DNA of 64,000 bases from Nautilus pompilius (GCA_018389105.1 JACATO010000121.1:2919001-2983000); one strand, 5' to 3'. Counted from the first letter of the stretch, positions 1 through 11,723 are shown. Numbers and translations: made by a program. The notes: generated by a model not told the origin, from the letters alone.

Positions 1-413
1 TATCCCACAAGACGACTATTAGAGTGCAAGATTGCAATATGTATTCACAACATTTTTACAATCAATTGCAAATGAACCCTTAATTGAGAACTGGATGCTT
101 CTGAAGCTCATATTAAACAATTGATATAAAATTTGTTAATAGACTGTAAGTTATTATTGTTTGTCATTATGTATAAGGAAATAATCATACTTGCCAACTT
201 TTCAAAATTCTCATGGTGGAGATTTTGCACGACTTGCAGCAAATCAAGCAATTTACAAGCAAAACTGGTTTAAAGCCCATCAGTTTGCAAATACCCATGC
301 ATTCTTTGATTTTGTCATTTGTTTTCACATCTGCAGGTCTCAGACTTAATCTTAACAAAATGTTGTTTTTTTTACTTCCAGAAAATATGGTTGAGGCACC
401 AAATGTACATGTT

Positions 414-418
<5 letters not shown>

Positions 419-446
<28 letters not shown>
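419..446. repeat. (GT)n microsatellite
   Basis: An uninterrupted GT dinucleotide run of about 14 units that fades into GTATGTATAT. It produces artificial Cys-Val or Thr-His reading frames on both strands. Confidence 0.95.
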
Positions 447-448
<2 letters not shown>

Positions 449-1000
449 ATATAATACCATTGAGGGAGTAATGGCTGTCATTTTTATGGTTTTACTCGCA
501 CTTAGTTGATGAATTAGTTTAAATATGTATTTGTTTTCATTTCTGAAGACCTCATACATCATCTTGAAATATTTTTTTCAATTGCTAAATAGGTTGTTGT
601 TAATTGGAAATATTAAATGAACAAGTAAAAACAGTTATATCAGATTTTATTGTATTGACAGATACTATGTAATAAACTATATCATTACATTTCAATCACA
701 AATACAGAACATGTTTGAAAATAATTTACTGTAACAATGATGAATGAAAATGAAAGAGAAAGATAACTACTATTGAAAATAGCACACACACACAATCTGG
801 AATAACTCAATAAGAAACCTACGAATTTTAATCTTACTAAACAATGAAGAGTATTTAGAATTTGGGCAGGGGTTCCCCTAACTGGACCTTTAAGAAAATT
901 TTAGTTTAAATAAAAACAATAAACTTAATTATGGATACAACATAATCATTCAGAGAATTGAAGTATTTCATAAATGTCAAGTGTAATAAAATAGGCCTAC

Positions 1001-1265
1001 CTTGCAAAATACATCTGTTTTCAAAGTAGATTTGGCAACTCAAGGAAATTCTGTTTCCAAAGATGTCTGGAATGTGCACTCTTAGTGTTTTCTCTTTGCC
1101 TTTGTTGTCAAAGAAGCCATTTTGAGTAATAATGTGAACAATCATGTTTGGTTTAGAACGATAAATACGATTGGTTGGCTTATCTGTATAATCAGTTTTC
1201 ATTGGCCAAGAAGAAAGTGAAGCCAAATTTCCAGTATGAATCATGTGTTTACTCAACTGGTTTTG
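1001..1265 (-). other. Exon-like open segment of unknown origin
   Basis: On the minus strand a 265-nt open segment is preceded by a pyrimidine-rich acceptor (TTTGCTCTCTATAG) and followed by a good donor (CAAG|GTAGGC). It reads as ordinary soluble protein sequence, with pieces such as RIYRSKPNMIVHIITQNGFF. I do not recognise the family. It lies inside the putative hAT element at 186-1483 and runs antisense to the PDE gene. It could be a captured exon carried by the transposon, a relic of an older nested gene, or chance. Confidence 0.3.
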
Positions 1266-1483
1266 CTATAGAGAGCAAATTATTGGGCTGACGTTTAGCA
1301 GGAAATTTTGAATGTACTAAAAAGTTAATTATAGTTATAAAAATTGGTAGACTTCCAGAAAAAATTGGTGTACATGCCTAAAATCAGTAGAAATGACCAA
1401 TTTTTAAAACCCCGATCCACTGATTGGGTCAAAGGTCCAAATTTGGGAGACTCTTGCCCAAATCAGGAGAGTTGGCAAATTTG

Positions 1484-1860
1484 AATAATGCAACATCAAT
1501 ATTGACCTGTTTTAGTGCTGTCATTTTATAAATGAATTTCTAATGCTTCTCAGTATAGCACACAACTGTCAGAAAATTCATGTGTAAAAAGTATCTTTTA
1601 TCAGACAAGACTTTTTTCATCTCTGGCTGCATATGGTAGGTATTATAATTATGGTTACTGACTAATAAATAATATGTCTGAATAAGGGCATAATTGACAG
1701 TTCTATCTCTTAAAAATACCATATTTAAGTTGCTTTCTTGGGTGAATATTTAAGAACAACATAATTAAAGGAGGTAAAATGAATGTTCCATATATGTATG
1801 GTCATAAAAGAAGAGAGAATAAAATGCCAATAACAAATCATTGAAATTCTGAACATGCAG
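1484..1860 (+). other. Intron upstream of the first visible PDE exon
   Basis: AT-rich sequence ending in the acceptor GAACATGCAG. I could not recognise an earlier PDE exon between base 1 and 1860, so the rest of the gene lies before the window. Confidence 0.5.
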
Positions 1861-3670
1861 GGAGATGAAGAAAAAGCTCGGGGTGATGCTCCAATGCCAA
1901 TGATGGATCGTGACAATGCAGAAAAACTGCCTCAGATACAGGTATAATGTTATATCTCTATTTCTGGATGCTCATCATCTGCTTATTACTAATATCTTGG
2001 ATCTCTTTCCAGCATGTGCACACACATCAACTTACCAAGCAGATTTTCAGGTTCTAAGAGCTAATCTTTTGCACTCTTATAGCAAATGAAAACATTGTAG
2101 ATGTTTTTGGCTTGTAAAATTGTCCATGTAAATAATGGTGATTACATAAGGTTGCCATACAAAGGTGGAAACAAGCAAAAACAATTAAAAACATTCCACT
2201 CATTGTTTACTTGAAGATTAAAACAAAAAACAAAACTTATTTTATTTAACTTTTTACAAGTGAATAAAGATGGATTTGATAATTTTTGCATAATTTGAGA
2301 ATGTTGATGTGTGAGTATATTAATTTATTCTGCATAAAATATCAAGTAACAGAGAGGCAGGTGTGATTCACTGAATTAGGTCACCTGATGCTTGTTTATA
2401 CTTCAAATGAAAAAAAAATATGTTGCTCTCAAATGTGGAAAAGTAAATCGTAGGTTACCCAGTCATTTCTGAAAGGTGCTTGAAGTTGTCAGACATAGTT
2501 GATTGGCTTTATGCAGTAGCGTTAACAGGAGCAGGAAGGCATGATACTTGTACTGTAGAACAAGTCAGGGTTAGTTTTAGTGAAAAATGTTTATAAAATT
2601 TAAAAATGGCTTTGCGAACAAGTTGTAAGTAGGTAACAACTGAGAAAACAACATGGTCAAAAGTATGTCAGATCATAACAGACAGAGTGGAAGAAAGATA
2701 GAGGATGACTGTTCAATAAATTTGTACCTATTTTTATAAATATCAAAGTAAACATATTTTTTAATGTTGTAAAAAATAAAACAACAAATAATAGATATCA
2801 CTGTGCAGATGGAGGAAGTCTAAGAATCAAACATGGACAAGTAGAAAATGAAATAATGCACTAAGTAGCATTTTATAGATTTCAGAACATTTACTATTTG
2901 GAATCATTTCTCCTCTATTAGTTTGTACTAGTTTTAGAGCTAACCTAACTAGTGATAGAACAGTATGCTGCTACTATTTTTGCTTATGAACCATTTACAG
3001 GTGGGTTTTATTGTTGGCATCTGTTTACCTTGCTATGAACTGATGGCTCATATCTTACCTGAAACTCAACCTCTTGTGGATGGAGCCAGGTGAGGAATTT
3101 TTTGAAAAATTTTTTTTTTCCTTTTATTATTAATAGACTAGAATTAAATCTCAAAATCTCACCATTCAGGAATCTTGAATATAGATTCAGCTGCTACTTT
3201 GTATGCTGCACATTATTTTTTAGTTAGATACAGAAAAAGTTATCAATTATTTACTAAAAAAAACAAAACAAAAACACATATTGTTACCAAGAATTTAAAG
3301 ACTTAAATTTAAAAAGCGTTGCTGAAGATATACAAAACTAGAAATTTTGTATATGCTCCATGTTTACTACCTAACACTTGTTTACTGCACATAGATACAT
3401 TTATTATGTTTGTATACAGACTTATAACACCTATAGTTTGAACCAACAACAAAAGGTATACCTGTATCCACCAGATGATAAGGCATATATTGCATCTAAA
3501 AATCTTGCCTTTTATGACTTTATAAAGCTGGTTGAAAGTGTAGAGAAAATTTTTAAAGAAGATAATATTTATTTACCTTAACTATTCCTTTGACTTTTAA
3601 CTTCAGAGCAAATATGAAGAAATGGGAAGGACTTGCCGAAAAGGGGAAAAAGGAAACATCTTCAAAATAA
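1861..3670 (+). CDS. 3' terminal exons of a PDE5/6-like cGMP phosphodiesterase (partial)
   Basis: Three coding exons are visible: 1861-1941, 3001-3089 and 3607-3670, each with consensus GT-AG borders and compatible phases (0, then 2). They give the last 78 residues of a class I cyclic nucleotide phosphodiesterase. The segment APMPMMDRD, then QVGFIVGICLPCYE, then PLVDGARANMKKWEGLAEK, corresponds to the extreme C-terminal helices of the catalytic domain in PDE5, PDE6 and PDE11 (family pattern: PMMDR, QVGFI..IC..LYE, N...W..LAE). Of these, PDE5/6 fits best, because the VGFI and PMMDR spellings are typical of that branch. The GAF domains and the metal-binding HD motifs are upstream of the window, so substrate specificity cannot be read here. 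The protein ends KKETSSK-stop with no CaaX prenylation box, unlike vertebrate PDE6 catalytic subunits. Confidence 0.85.
2420..2570. repeat. Dispersed repeat, copy A
   Basis: The stretch GAAGTTGTCAGACATAGTTG, on to ATGCAGTAGCG and then ATGATACTTGTACTGTAG (about 2483-2566), reappears with mismatches at about 44,550-44,625. The shared part is roughly 80-100 bp. The copies lie in a PDE intron and in the region just downstream of ACSS2. Origin unknown; no protein reading frame. Confidence 0.6.
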
Positions 3671-4240
3671 GTGGTACTTTGAGAACATAACTCATGTAGT
3701 GGATGCAGTAAAATCCATTATTAACAATGCTCTGTGCAAATGTGCAGCATAATATTAGTGTTTGGCACTTTTGTGTTATCATCACCACTTGCACATGAAC
3801 TTCATGACTGTAGAAACCAAACTGTCCAGTCTAGGAACAGATCAAGTGAACCTGCGTGGAGACTAAAGACAATTTCAATAGTTATAATAGTCTTTAGGCA
3901 TAATTATCCTATAGAAGTCTTACATACTATGTTGTCATATTAGGTGTTTTATGGTTTTGTATAAAAATTATCAGCCTAACTGTGATATTATTTTTTTACC
4001 CACACACTCAGACTTCAAGTTATTTATTTTAGCACTGTTCCCTGCATTTCCTCTACTCCATACCTGGTTTGTCTAATACTCACAAAGCAGACCAGTTAAT
4101 ATGGTGTTACTGTATTGAATCAGACATCTGTATGATCATCTGATTGTATATGATGTTGTAAATTTCTGTTCACTTATAATATTGTACCGAAAGTTGATCT
4201 TCAACTTTTTATGAATAAATAAAATAGTTTGTACTATTTC
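3671..4240 (+). other. Probable 3' UTR of the PDE gene with poly(A) signal
   Basis: No coding content follows the stop at 3668-3670. Overlapping AATAAA hexamers at 4214-4223 are followed by a T/GT-rich stretch with TTGTGGCTTGG, the usual downstream element. This predicts cleavage near 4235-4250. Confidence 0.55.
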
Positions 4241-6180
4241 CTCAACTTGTGGCTTGGATGTTGTTTTCTTTTTCAAAATTTTTCAAACTGAACTTTAGGA
4301 AAATGCTATCTTTGAATTCATCAGGGAATATTAAAGCAGACACACTATTAACAGTATCTGATGGTTCCTGAACTTCAAGGATTAATCATTACATTGTTGT
4401 CAAACTTCAACATTAAAAGAGTTAAAATATTATTACTTTACTATCAAAACAAATATAAAGTAATTCAGTCAGTGGTAGGTAGATACTCCAAATCCCAAAT
4501 CTTTAATAACTGATGCATTTACATGTCATATGTATCGATGATAGTATGTCAAATTTGATGCAACTCTACATTAGTAAAAGGAGATTGTCTTTTAAATGGG
4601 TAAACTGAAAACCACTTGGGTTTCTGGGATGAGGCATAAGCCTCCCCCCACCCTGAGTAATGCCTGATAGATGAAGTTGGGGATTCTGCTAGTCATTCGC
4701 TCCCCCAGCTAAAGGGCCTGCAACACAAGCTCCCAAGCAGTTTGGCCCCTTTGTATTGGCAATGGTGATCTAGCAGAAACCTTGTCTCCTAGGGCAAGAA
4801 AGCAAGCCTGGTAAGAGAACAGATTACACCTTGATCTTTTTTTTTCCTCTTTGTGTGGTGCATGCGTGCGGGTGCAAGTGTAAAGTTTGTGTATGTGTGT
4901 TTATCTCCGAGGAGAAGGGAGTGGAGTAGTCTGAAGCTGTGTGGAGCAAGCTCCTGGTGTAGGCCTAAAGGCCGTGTTGAGCTCTTTTTGGTGTTGTGCG
5001 GTGTTTAGGGGTGTGTGCTTGTGTGGTTGCATATGTATGTGGGTGTAGCTGGATCGGTTCCACGACCGGCCGTCTCAGCTGTTTACGAGTGAGGTCTTAT
5101 TTCGGCCTGTGTATTGTTTAGGATGTACCTCAGCCTAGCGAGAGCAGCGGGCTATCCAAACTCCTTCGTATTGCACGCAGGAGGGGTAGGTTTATCCTGG
5201 CTGGACTCTCTAGAACAGAGTTTTCTCTCTGTGTGTCCTTGTTCTGGAAGGGAAGTTTGGGCCAGTGTTTATTTTTCAAATTTCCAAGTGGAAGGATGGA
5301 GAGAGTTCAGGGTGATGGATGGAGACATGTTCTCCCTCCGTTTTTTTAGTGTCTTTTATTTAGTCTTCCCTCGTGGGGGAATCGGAGATTCCCTCGATGT
5401 TAGAGCGTAAACAAAAAGTCTTTCGTTTATTTATCCATCGTGGGAGAACCAGAGGTTCCCTGGCAGGTGGTACAGCCGGGAAGTAGCACGTCTGCTGTGG
5501 TGATTGCCATCACAGCATCCGTTGCCCCATTCCACACCACATTGATGTTACTGTATTCTTCTGTGTCTTTATTTGGACTATAGTGTGGTTGTTCAACGAA
5601 GAATCAAGGTTAGTCCATGTGCAAAATATAGGGATGGAGTGACTTTATAGATAAATAGAGGCTTACACTGAAGAGAGGGGCAGGTTGGGAAGTTTAGTAC
5701 AAAATTTTTAAGGCAAAAGGTTTCGTTTTAAAGTGATCATGTGATCACTTAAGAGGTTAATTAAATTGCAAATTTCAATTGTATCATAGAAGGAATCCTA
5801 GAAGGATTACGTAATTAATATATATTCATAAATGCATAATGTATGTTAATAGAAGAAGCAAAGAGAAGTAGAGAGGGAGAAAGAGGTCTTCTTAATTTAC
5901 TTCAACTGGAACAAAATACATTTAAATTAAAACAGAGGGGTGACTCAGGGTGGTCGGTCTAAGCTAAGAGTTGTAGTTGGGGAGATGTCAAGATGTCATT
6001 GCAGTTGTTTGTTGTTGTTTATATGTCTTAAGGTGTCATTAATTAGCCAGGTGGAAGAGAAGATTAGTCTGTCATTGATACTAGACTTCATGACCGCATA
6101 TTTTTGATGTAACCAATTAGTTACGTAGTTTTGAAATAGTAACGCCTTCTAAAGCCTTCCGGCTGCCCCAAGCGATCCGC
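4241..6180. other. Intergenic region with an unassigned GC-rich block (about 4.6-5.6 kb)
   Basis: About 4600-5600 is much richer in G and C than its surroundings. It contains an imperfect tandem repeat of about 65 bp: a CTCGTGGGGGAATC unit near 5370 recurs as ATCGTGGGAGAACC near 5437, each followed by AGATTCCCT or AGGTTCCCT. A 98-codon frame at 5114-5410 has no recognisable domain. The composition and the repeats resemble the regulatory leader of a retrotransposon, but I cannot assign one. From 5600 to 6180 the sequence returns to AT-rich with nothing identifiable. Confidence 0.4.
5731..5750. repeat. Near-perfect 20-bp palindrome
   Basis: AAGTGATCATGTGATCACTT: two 9-bp arms around a TG spacer. 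It stands alone in AT-rich intergenic DNA. Function unknown. Confidence 0.6.
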
Positions 6181-6189
6181 TGGGCGGTG

Positions 6190-7860
6190 AAAACCAGAAA
6201 GTTCGAAAGACAGTCCTTTTTAGTTCTGTTATTGAATCCAAAGATGCGCCAGAACGACGTAAGTTTGGTCTGGGGACTTAATTTTGAAGATCAAATCTCG
6301 GACTAGGCACCATAATTCTATATTCACCGGACGCGAGAACAAGCAATGGATTGCCGCTTCGTCCTCCTCGTGACAGGCGAGGCATTTGGGAGATCTAATT
6401 AATTTCCATTTGTGTTTGTTCTCCCTTGTGGGGAGGACATTCCTTAATAATTTCCAGTGTATGTCAGATGTATATCCATCCACGAGACGATTAATGGAGC
6501 TAGTCCAAATCCTGTCCCTTGGAAGTGGTCCTGAATTAAGGGTACCTCTCAACCTCCTCCTATAGTCCGGTTCCTCGATGGGTCGTGATGACAGGAAGAG
6601 GTAGATGTCTCTCTGGGATAATTTGTCTAGTTCTATTTTAGTATCTCCTAAGCTTACGATATTATCTGTGCCTATAGAGATGTTGCTGCTAATCCATTGC
6701 TGGAGTGCTGTTAGGTGGTAGTCGGTTAGTACGTTTCTTTGTGCTCTGTATAGTTTTAGTTTGTTAGTGAGAACATCGCTGAACGGGAAATGAAGAGTTT
6801 TTGCCATCTTGGCCTCTTGTTTACCGTTCTTACGATATCTATTATGTTTAGTATCTGTTGAGCACCTATTTTGCTCTCTAGGTTTATTCGATTTAGTCCG
6901 CCTTGGCTTCGAGGGAGTCTAATTATGTTTTTATTTGCCAGGTGCTTGCGCCCTTGCCATAGAAACCGAGTTAGCTCGGCGTCTATGGCGTTGCGCACCC
7001 AGCCTGGCATCCCTATAATTTTAGATTTATAATATATTTTGGGGGCAAAGTAAGTGTTCACTAGTTCTGTTTTAGTAAAGAAAGAAAGGTTCAGCGAGGA
7101 CCATGCGGTTAGTAAAGCGTTGACTTTATTAATCACAGGTTGCCAGTTGTCATGCGGCGTGTTAGTACTTTGTTTGACTGGGAAGTAGATTCCCAGCAAC
7201 TTGATTTTGTCTTCCACCCAGTTGATGTTGTGTTGGCGCAGGGGCTTTTGATCCCCCCCCAGCCGTGCTGCGGTGGTTTTCTTTTTGTTGATTTTTGCCC
7301 CGGAGGCTTTTTCATATACCTCCAGGGCTTTGAAAGCTGCGTCCAGGCTGGCCGCATCTTTTAACAGGAGGGTGGTGTCATCAGCGTATTGCTGAATTTT
7401 GACACCACGGATCCCTTTTATTGTTGGTGTTTTCCTGATCAGGGCGGCCGGCGGTTCTGCAGTCAGAACGTACAGCATGGCACTCAGGGGACACCCCTGC
7501 CTGATGCCTCTTGTTGGGTGGATAGACGAGGAAAGGAAACCGTTTTGATATATATATTTGTAATTATATTGGACTGGAAGAGCCTAACAAAGTTAATGAA
7601 GTACTCTCCGAAGCCAAGGGTTTTAAGTGTTCCTATAAGAAAATTCCAGTTAACCCTGTCAAATGCTTTTTTCTGATCAATGGCTAGCATAATTCCTATG
7701 GAATTTTCCTTGTCTAGCCTACTTGTCATTTCTCTGAACTGTTGAAGTGTATTAGTAATACTTCTTCCTGGAACTGAACAGGTCTGATCTGCACTAGTAA
7801 CTTTATGCATAACGTTTAACCAGAGAAAGCCCAGAAAAAAAGAAAAAAAGATTTCATCTT
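6190..7860 (-). mobile_element. Truncated Tx1/L1-type LINE, reverse transcriptase to C-terminus
   Basis: Three minus-strand frames cover one decayed ORF2. The 7810-7484 frame carries the RT start DQTCSVPGRSI and the palm motif AIDQKKAFDRVNW. The 7478-6756 frame carries the catalytic box QQYADDTTLL and the thumb region. The 6807-6229 frame carries the C-terminal cysteine-rich piece CLACHEEDEAAIHC, typical of L1/Tx1 elements. The frames are separated by shifts, so no active protein is made. The endonuclease and ORF1 are missing: sequence upstream of about 7860 is plain AT-rich DNA, which fits the usual 5' truncation. Homology seems to end near 6190. Assignment to the Tx1 branch of the L1 clade rests on the VPGRSI and DQKKAFDRVNW spellings. 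Confidence 0.8.
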
Positions 7861-9640
7861 TAACAAAGGTTCGAATGTAGGTTGATCTGGCTGACTTGAT
7901 TATACTGGTTTATATTTCAACCAAGGTACATTAAAAGAGTTATATTTACTTGTTTGTTTGTTTTTTTGCTTGTATATTTTTGTTAATATTCAAGAATATA
8001 ATTTTATGTGTCACTAATTAAGCTGAAATATAGGTAATCATGTTTTTATATCGGTAAAACTCATTTTTACTGATGCTTTTTTTTTGTTGTAATATTATTT
8101 TCAAGAAGAATTATGTGGAAGTTATCTCCCTTATTTTAGTAAAGGGAGATAACATGCCACCTTGTGCATATATAATATTTATGAAAGGTTAGATATTTTA
8201 TAATCAGTGTGGAGAAGATATAATGTTCTATGCTGAGATTAAAGGGGATTTCACTTGTATAAAAAATATGGGTAGCCTGAGAGTTACATAGGAATCTCAC
8301 TCTCTAAATAGTGGATTAACTAACAACTGATCAATTTCAGTATTCTTCCCTCAGAGTTGAGGAGAAATACATTTTGACTGTTCTCTTTACATGAAAATAA
8401 TTATTTGACTAATTCTTACCTCAAAAAAATGGGGGGGGGCTTTAGTGAATTTCAAAGTAAAACAAAACAAAAAAAATTAATTGATTAATCAAATTCAAGT
8501 AAGGAAGACTAAGGCTAAAAGTAACAGGGGTAGGTTGCTATTGACATTCTCCAGATATAAAAAATCTGTACACAGAATCACACAATAATCACATAATTTT
8601 ACATTCTTGTCATTCTAAGAAAAATCAGAAGAAAGCCATTTTGTTAACTGAAAGCATCAAAATGTAAAGTTTTGATTCATGCACAGTTCTTTATTTAAAA
8701 CTATGTAAACTTGTTATACTTACATCATTAATATCAGTTTTAAGTACAAAATGGCTACTTCTTTCAGTCACTAAAGTTAGAAGTCAGACATCAAAGTAAC
8801 TCTTAAATTGTTGTATTATGATCTGAATGAGGCTCCATGGGACTAGTTATAATAAAGTATTGGAGATACTTAAGTGATATGTAAATATAAATATAAATCC
8901 GAATACATATTAACACACAAATATATATATATGAACAAGATATAAAAATCATAATAGCATGTCATGTGACAAACTGAAATCTTAAAATTTTTTATTTGTA
9001 CTAAATGAAAGACATAAAATGCAAAATGTACATAATGTTACTTATTGCCCAAGTAAAGATACACTATTGATGTAAGTTGTAACGGAATGACAGCCATTGC
9101 AATTCTGAATTTTACTTCTAATTTAAAAGCATTGAAAAGGAATTCTACATAAAATTATTGGCCTAATATAACTTACAATTTTGGAAAGTAATTTTTATTT
9201 AGCACATAATTTTCCCCAAAAGTTAGCAATGGTAAATTTTGATACAATTAGCCTGGATTTCCCCTATAATTAGTTTAGTATTTTTTATTTTAGTTTTTAA
9301 TAATTTTATCATTTTCAGGCTTGACAATAATAATAAAGCAATGTTAGTAAAAGGAAAGAAGAAAAATTTTACAAATATTCATATGACAACTTTAAATATA
9401 TTCAGGTTGTGTATCTTGATTGATTTAAGGTGTGGTGCAGGTCAGTTCCAGCTAAAGACAACTTACAAAGAGCCACAACATAGTAACCTCCCTAACCAAA
9501 AACATACGTATGTTCTATATAGAACTGTATAATATAACTGAATATCATAATTTGAGTAATTTTTTTGTGTATTCACATAATTTTGAGGTCCAAATCAAAA
9601 CCAACAAATGAAAAAAGTAAAGTAAAATAAAATTAAAATA
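7861..9640. other. AT-rich intergenic sequence with nothing identified apart from one hairpin
   Basis: Scanned on both strands. No domain, splice structure or repeat could be recognised except the hairpin at 8121-8153. The reading frame at 9239-9532 is low-complexity in its first half and matches nothing I know. Confidence 0.5.
8121..8153. repeat. Perfect 12-bp-arm hairpin containing GGGAGATAAC
   Basis: GTTATCTCCCTT (8121-8132) and its exact complement AAGGGAGATAAC (8142-8153) flank a 9-nt loop. Related single copies occur at about 57,209-57,221 (ATTATCTCCCTTC) and 60,158-60,172 (GAAGGGAGGTAAT). It may be a short transposon end; unproven. Confidence 0.6.
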
Positions 9641-9649
9641 AATCAGTGA

Positions 9650-11250
9650 GAAATGTTGCCGATGTTTGGCTCCATTGATAGGGAAGTGGCATCTCCAAGC
9701 ACTGCATGCAGACTATCATCAGTCCGTCTTGTTCACAGGTGTTACTTGTTCAGTTTCATTAGGGCGAACACTTGCTTGCAAATGTAAGTGCTGCCAAAAC
9801 ATTGAGAATAATTTTAAATACTTTTCTGTTGAGATTAGGAAAACTGCTGTGTTTCAGTGATTGACAGAATTATAAGAGAGATGTATATCTGTGGTTGCTG
9901 CAGAGCACTGAATTTCAATAACTCCAAGCTGATGGTCACCTGATACACTGGAAGCATAACACAGTGAAGAGGTTGACAAAGAGTTTGAAGGTGGCTCACT
10001 CACTCTAAAGCTGCGCAAATTTGCTTGAAAACCCCTTCTTGCAAATTTTCAAGGGCACATGCACGACGGTTCCAGTCATGGGTCTTATCAGTTGCAGAAG
10101 CTTCCTGGCATATTGCAAAGTGTCAGCTGCCTTTTTCTTGGGCTGAATTGTCAACAGCTCCAGTTTCATTTAAAATGTACAAACAGTCTCAAATCAATCG
10201 CAAATAAGTTTTTCTCTTCCTCCCAACTTCAGGTTTAGATCATTCAAGTGGCCGGTTAAGTCTGTCAAAGAAGCCCGATTAACCAGTCCAGTTGCTGTTT
10301 TCCGTCATGGAGATCCTTTTCCCTTCTCTTTCAAGATGTTTAGGCGGCCAAGCCACCTCTCTTCATTGCAGTAGAGGGCGTCACTGTGCAGCACTGATGC
10401 TCTGGAAAAAAAAAGGACTGAAATTGCTGGGAATTCAGAGTTTGCACGTGAATGAAATTAACAAAGGATACAGCAAAATACACGATTTCTTTAAACCTAA
10501 AGGTACTTCCCACACAATCAATGCCTTCTGCTGAATTATGTAGTAGTACTGTTTCAGCAATGCAGCCTGGTTCCCAATGTACTTTTTTAAAACACCCAAT
10601 AAGGCCATTTGTTTTGTCAATCATGCCTGCAGCTCCATCACTAGTTATAGCCAGTAGTTTATCCCACTGCAAATTCAAGTAATAGTTTTCTTGAAAAAAT
10701 TCTTTTAAAATTTCTGATCCGGTTGAGCCACTATGCAGTGAGACAAGAGACTTAAGCTTTTGATGTACTTGGAATGGTTCTGTGACTCAACGAATAAATA
10801 TCAAAAGCTGGACTGTATATGCTTTCACCCGAGTAATACTCTTAAACTCACCGTACAGTTATCAAACATGTCTACAATACATAGTCATTCTGGAGACACC
10901 AATATTTTAAAAGACATTTCTATTCTCTTTACAACATCTGATATTCGCATCGGACATTCTTTTACAAATGTACCAGCGGTGATTTGGCAAAGAGCTGAGC
11001 AACTTTGAAATTCCCGAATGTGCAAGCTTCAGATTCCTTGTGATGCCTTTTCAAAAACACTTTGCTGACCCAGTAGTAGACAAACTTTCAGAGACTCTAT
11101 TCTTTTTCTCTGTTTCACTCTGCAATTCTTTGAAACTAAGTTGTTTTGTCTCATAATGGCTAAGTATGGTATATTCTTTGCCAGCTGCAATGAATTCAGA
11201 GTACAGTAGTACCTCGATATATGAAGTAGCTTGCAACATTACATCAAATA
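9650..11250 (-). pseudogene. Decayed hAT transposase (FAM200/SCAND3-like type)
   Basis: Several minus-strand frames carry consecutive blocks of an hAT transposase. In order: ESEACTFGNFKVAQLFAK near 11,030-10,980; SLVSLHSGSTGSEILK near 10,740-10,700; NLQWDKLLAITSDGAAGM, holding the catalytic-core TSDGA, near 10,680-10,625; VNFIHVQTLNSQQFQSF near 10,460-10,405; and a residue of the C-terminal dimerisation domain near 9,760-9,700. Stops and shifts break the frame throughout, for example around 10,340 and 10,130. This is the domesticated-looking hAT type seen as FAM200, SCAND3 and ZBED proteins in vertebrates. Inverted termini were not found. It ends about 230 bp before the BEL/Pao 5' LTR. Confidence 0.75.
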
Positions 11251-11480
11251 ATTTAACTGACAGCAGAGTTATATTTGGGTTTCAAAATGGCTGACAATAG
11301 CACATGAACTAAGCCTAATTAAAAGACTTCAAAACTGACATCAGTCTATCTGTGAGGAGGAGTTATATCCCTTTCTTCCTTTTTTCTGCTTAAAATCCCT
11401 CATCCTTCCTTGAATGTTTTATTTTGAGATGCACATCGGAATAGTGGAAAATTTCTGGAATAATTGAGAGCTCCTTTTGC

Positions 11481-11720
11481 TGTGATGTTGTCTTCAGTTT
11501 GGACATTGAGTGATGGGGAATTCCCTGACTGGACATTAAGGCCCCCCTTTATGTGGGCATTCCTGGACTGGTCATTAAGAGATAAGGGCCCATTGAAATA
11601 TGTAAATTTTTTGTAAATAAATTACCCTGGCAAAGTAGCCAGGACGAGAGTGTGGGTTTTGCAGATCTCTGTGTGTGTCGTTTGTCTCCCGTGTCTGGGA
11701 CATTTTCCCGTACAACTACA
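11481..11720 (+). repeat. 5' LTR of the BEL/Pao element
   Basis: Begins TGTGATGTTGTCTTCAGTTT and ends GTACAACTACA. It contains AATAAATTACC at about 11,616, a candidate poly(A) signal. The matching copy is at 17433-17705. Confidence 0.9.
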
Positions 11721-11723
11721 TTT

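Larger units (their letters stand above)
186..1483. mobile_element. Probable non-autonomous hAT element in the PDE upstream/intron region
   Basis: The two ends are inverted and similar. The left end reads CATACTTGCCAAC (186-198); the right end, reverse-complemented, reads CAAATTTGCCAAC (1471-1483). A 6-bp direct repeat AATAAT lies immediately outside each end (180-185 and 1484-1489). A TTGCCAAC-type terminus also bounds the hAT relic at 46.66-48.93 kb in this window, so the same family may be involved. hAT elements normally make 8-bp duplications, so the 6-bp repeat is only partial support. No transposase reading frame is recognisable inside; a (GT)n tract and a minus-strand exon-like frame are. 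Confidence 0.45.

Noticed and set aside
185..562. Overlapping open frames on both strands over the (GT)n tract
   Set aside because: Open only because the dinucleotide repeat has no stops; no domain or splice support.
3378..3581. 67-codon plus-strand frame in the last PDE intron (contains VYLYPPDDKAYIASKNLAF)
   Set aside because: Reads protein-like, but it lies between two PDE exons whose phases already join. No family recognised; possibly a transposon relic.
7140..7676. Plus-strand frames over the Tx1 LINE
   Set aside because: Antisense of the reverse transcriptase; no independent features.
9239..9532. 97-codon frame with a hydrophobic start
   Set aside because: AT-driven Ile/Phe richness; no conserved motif, no flanking splice signals, not near a gene.
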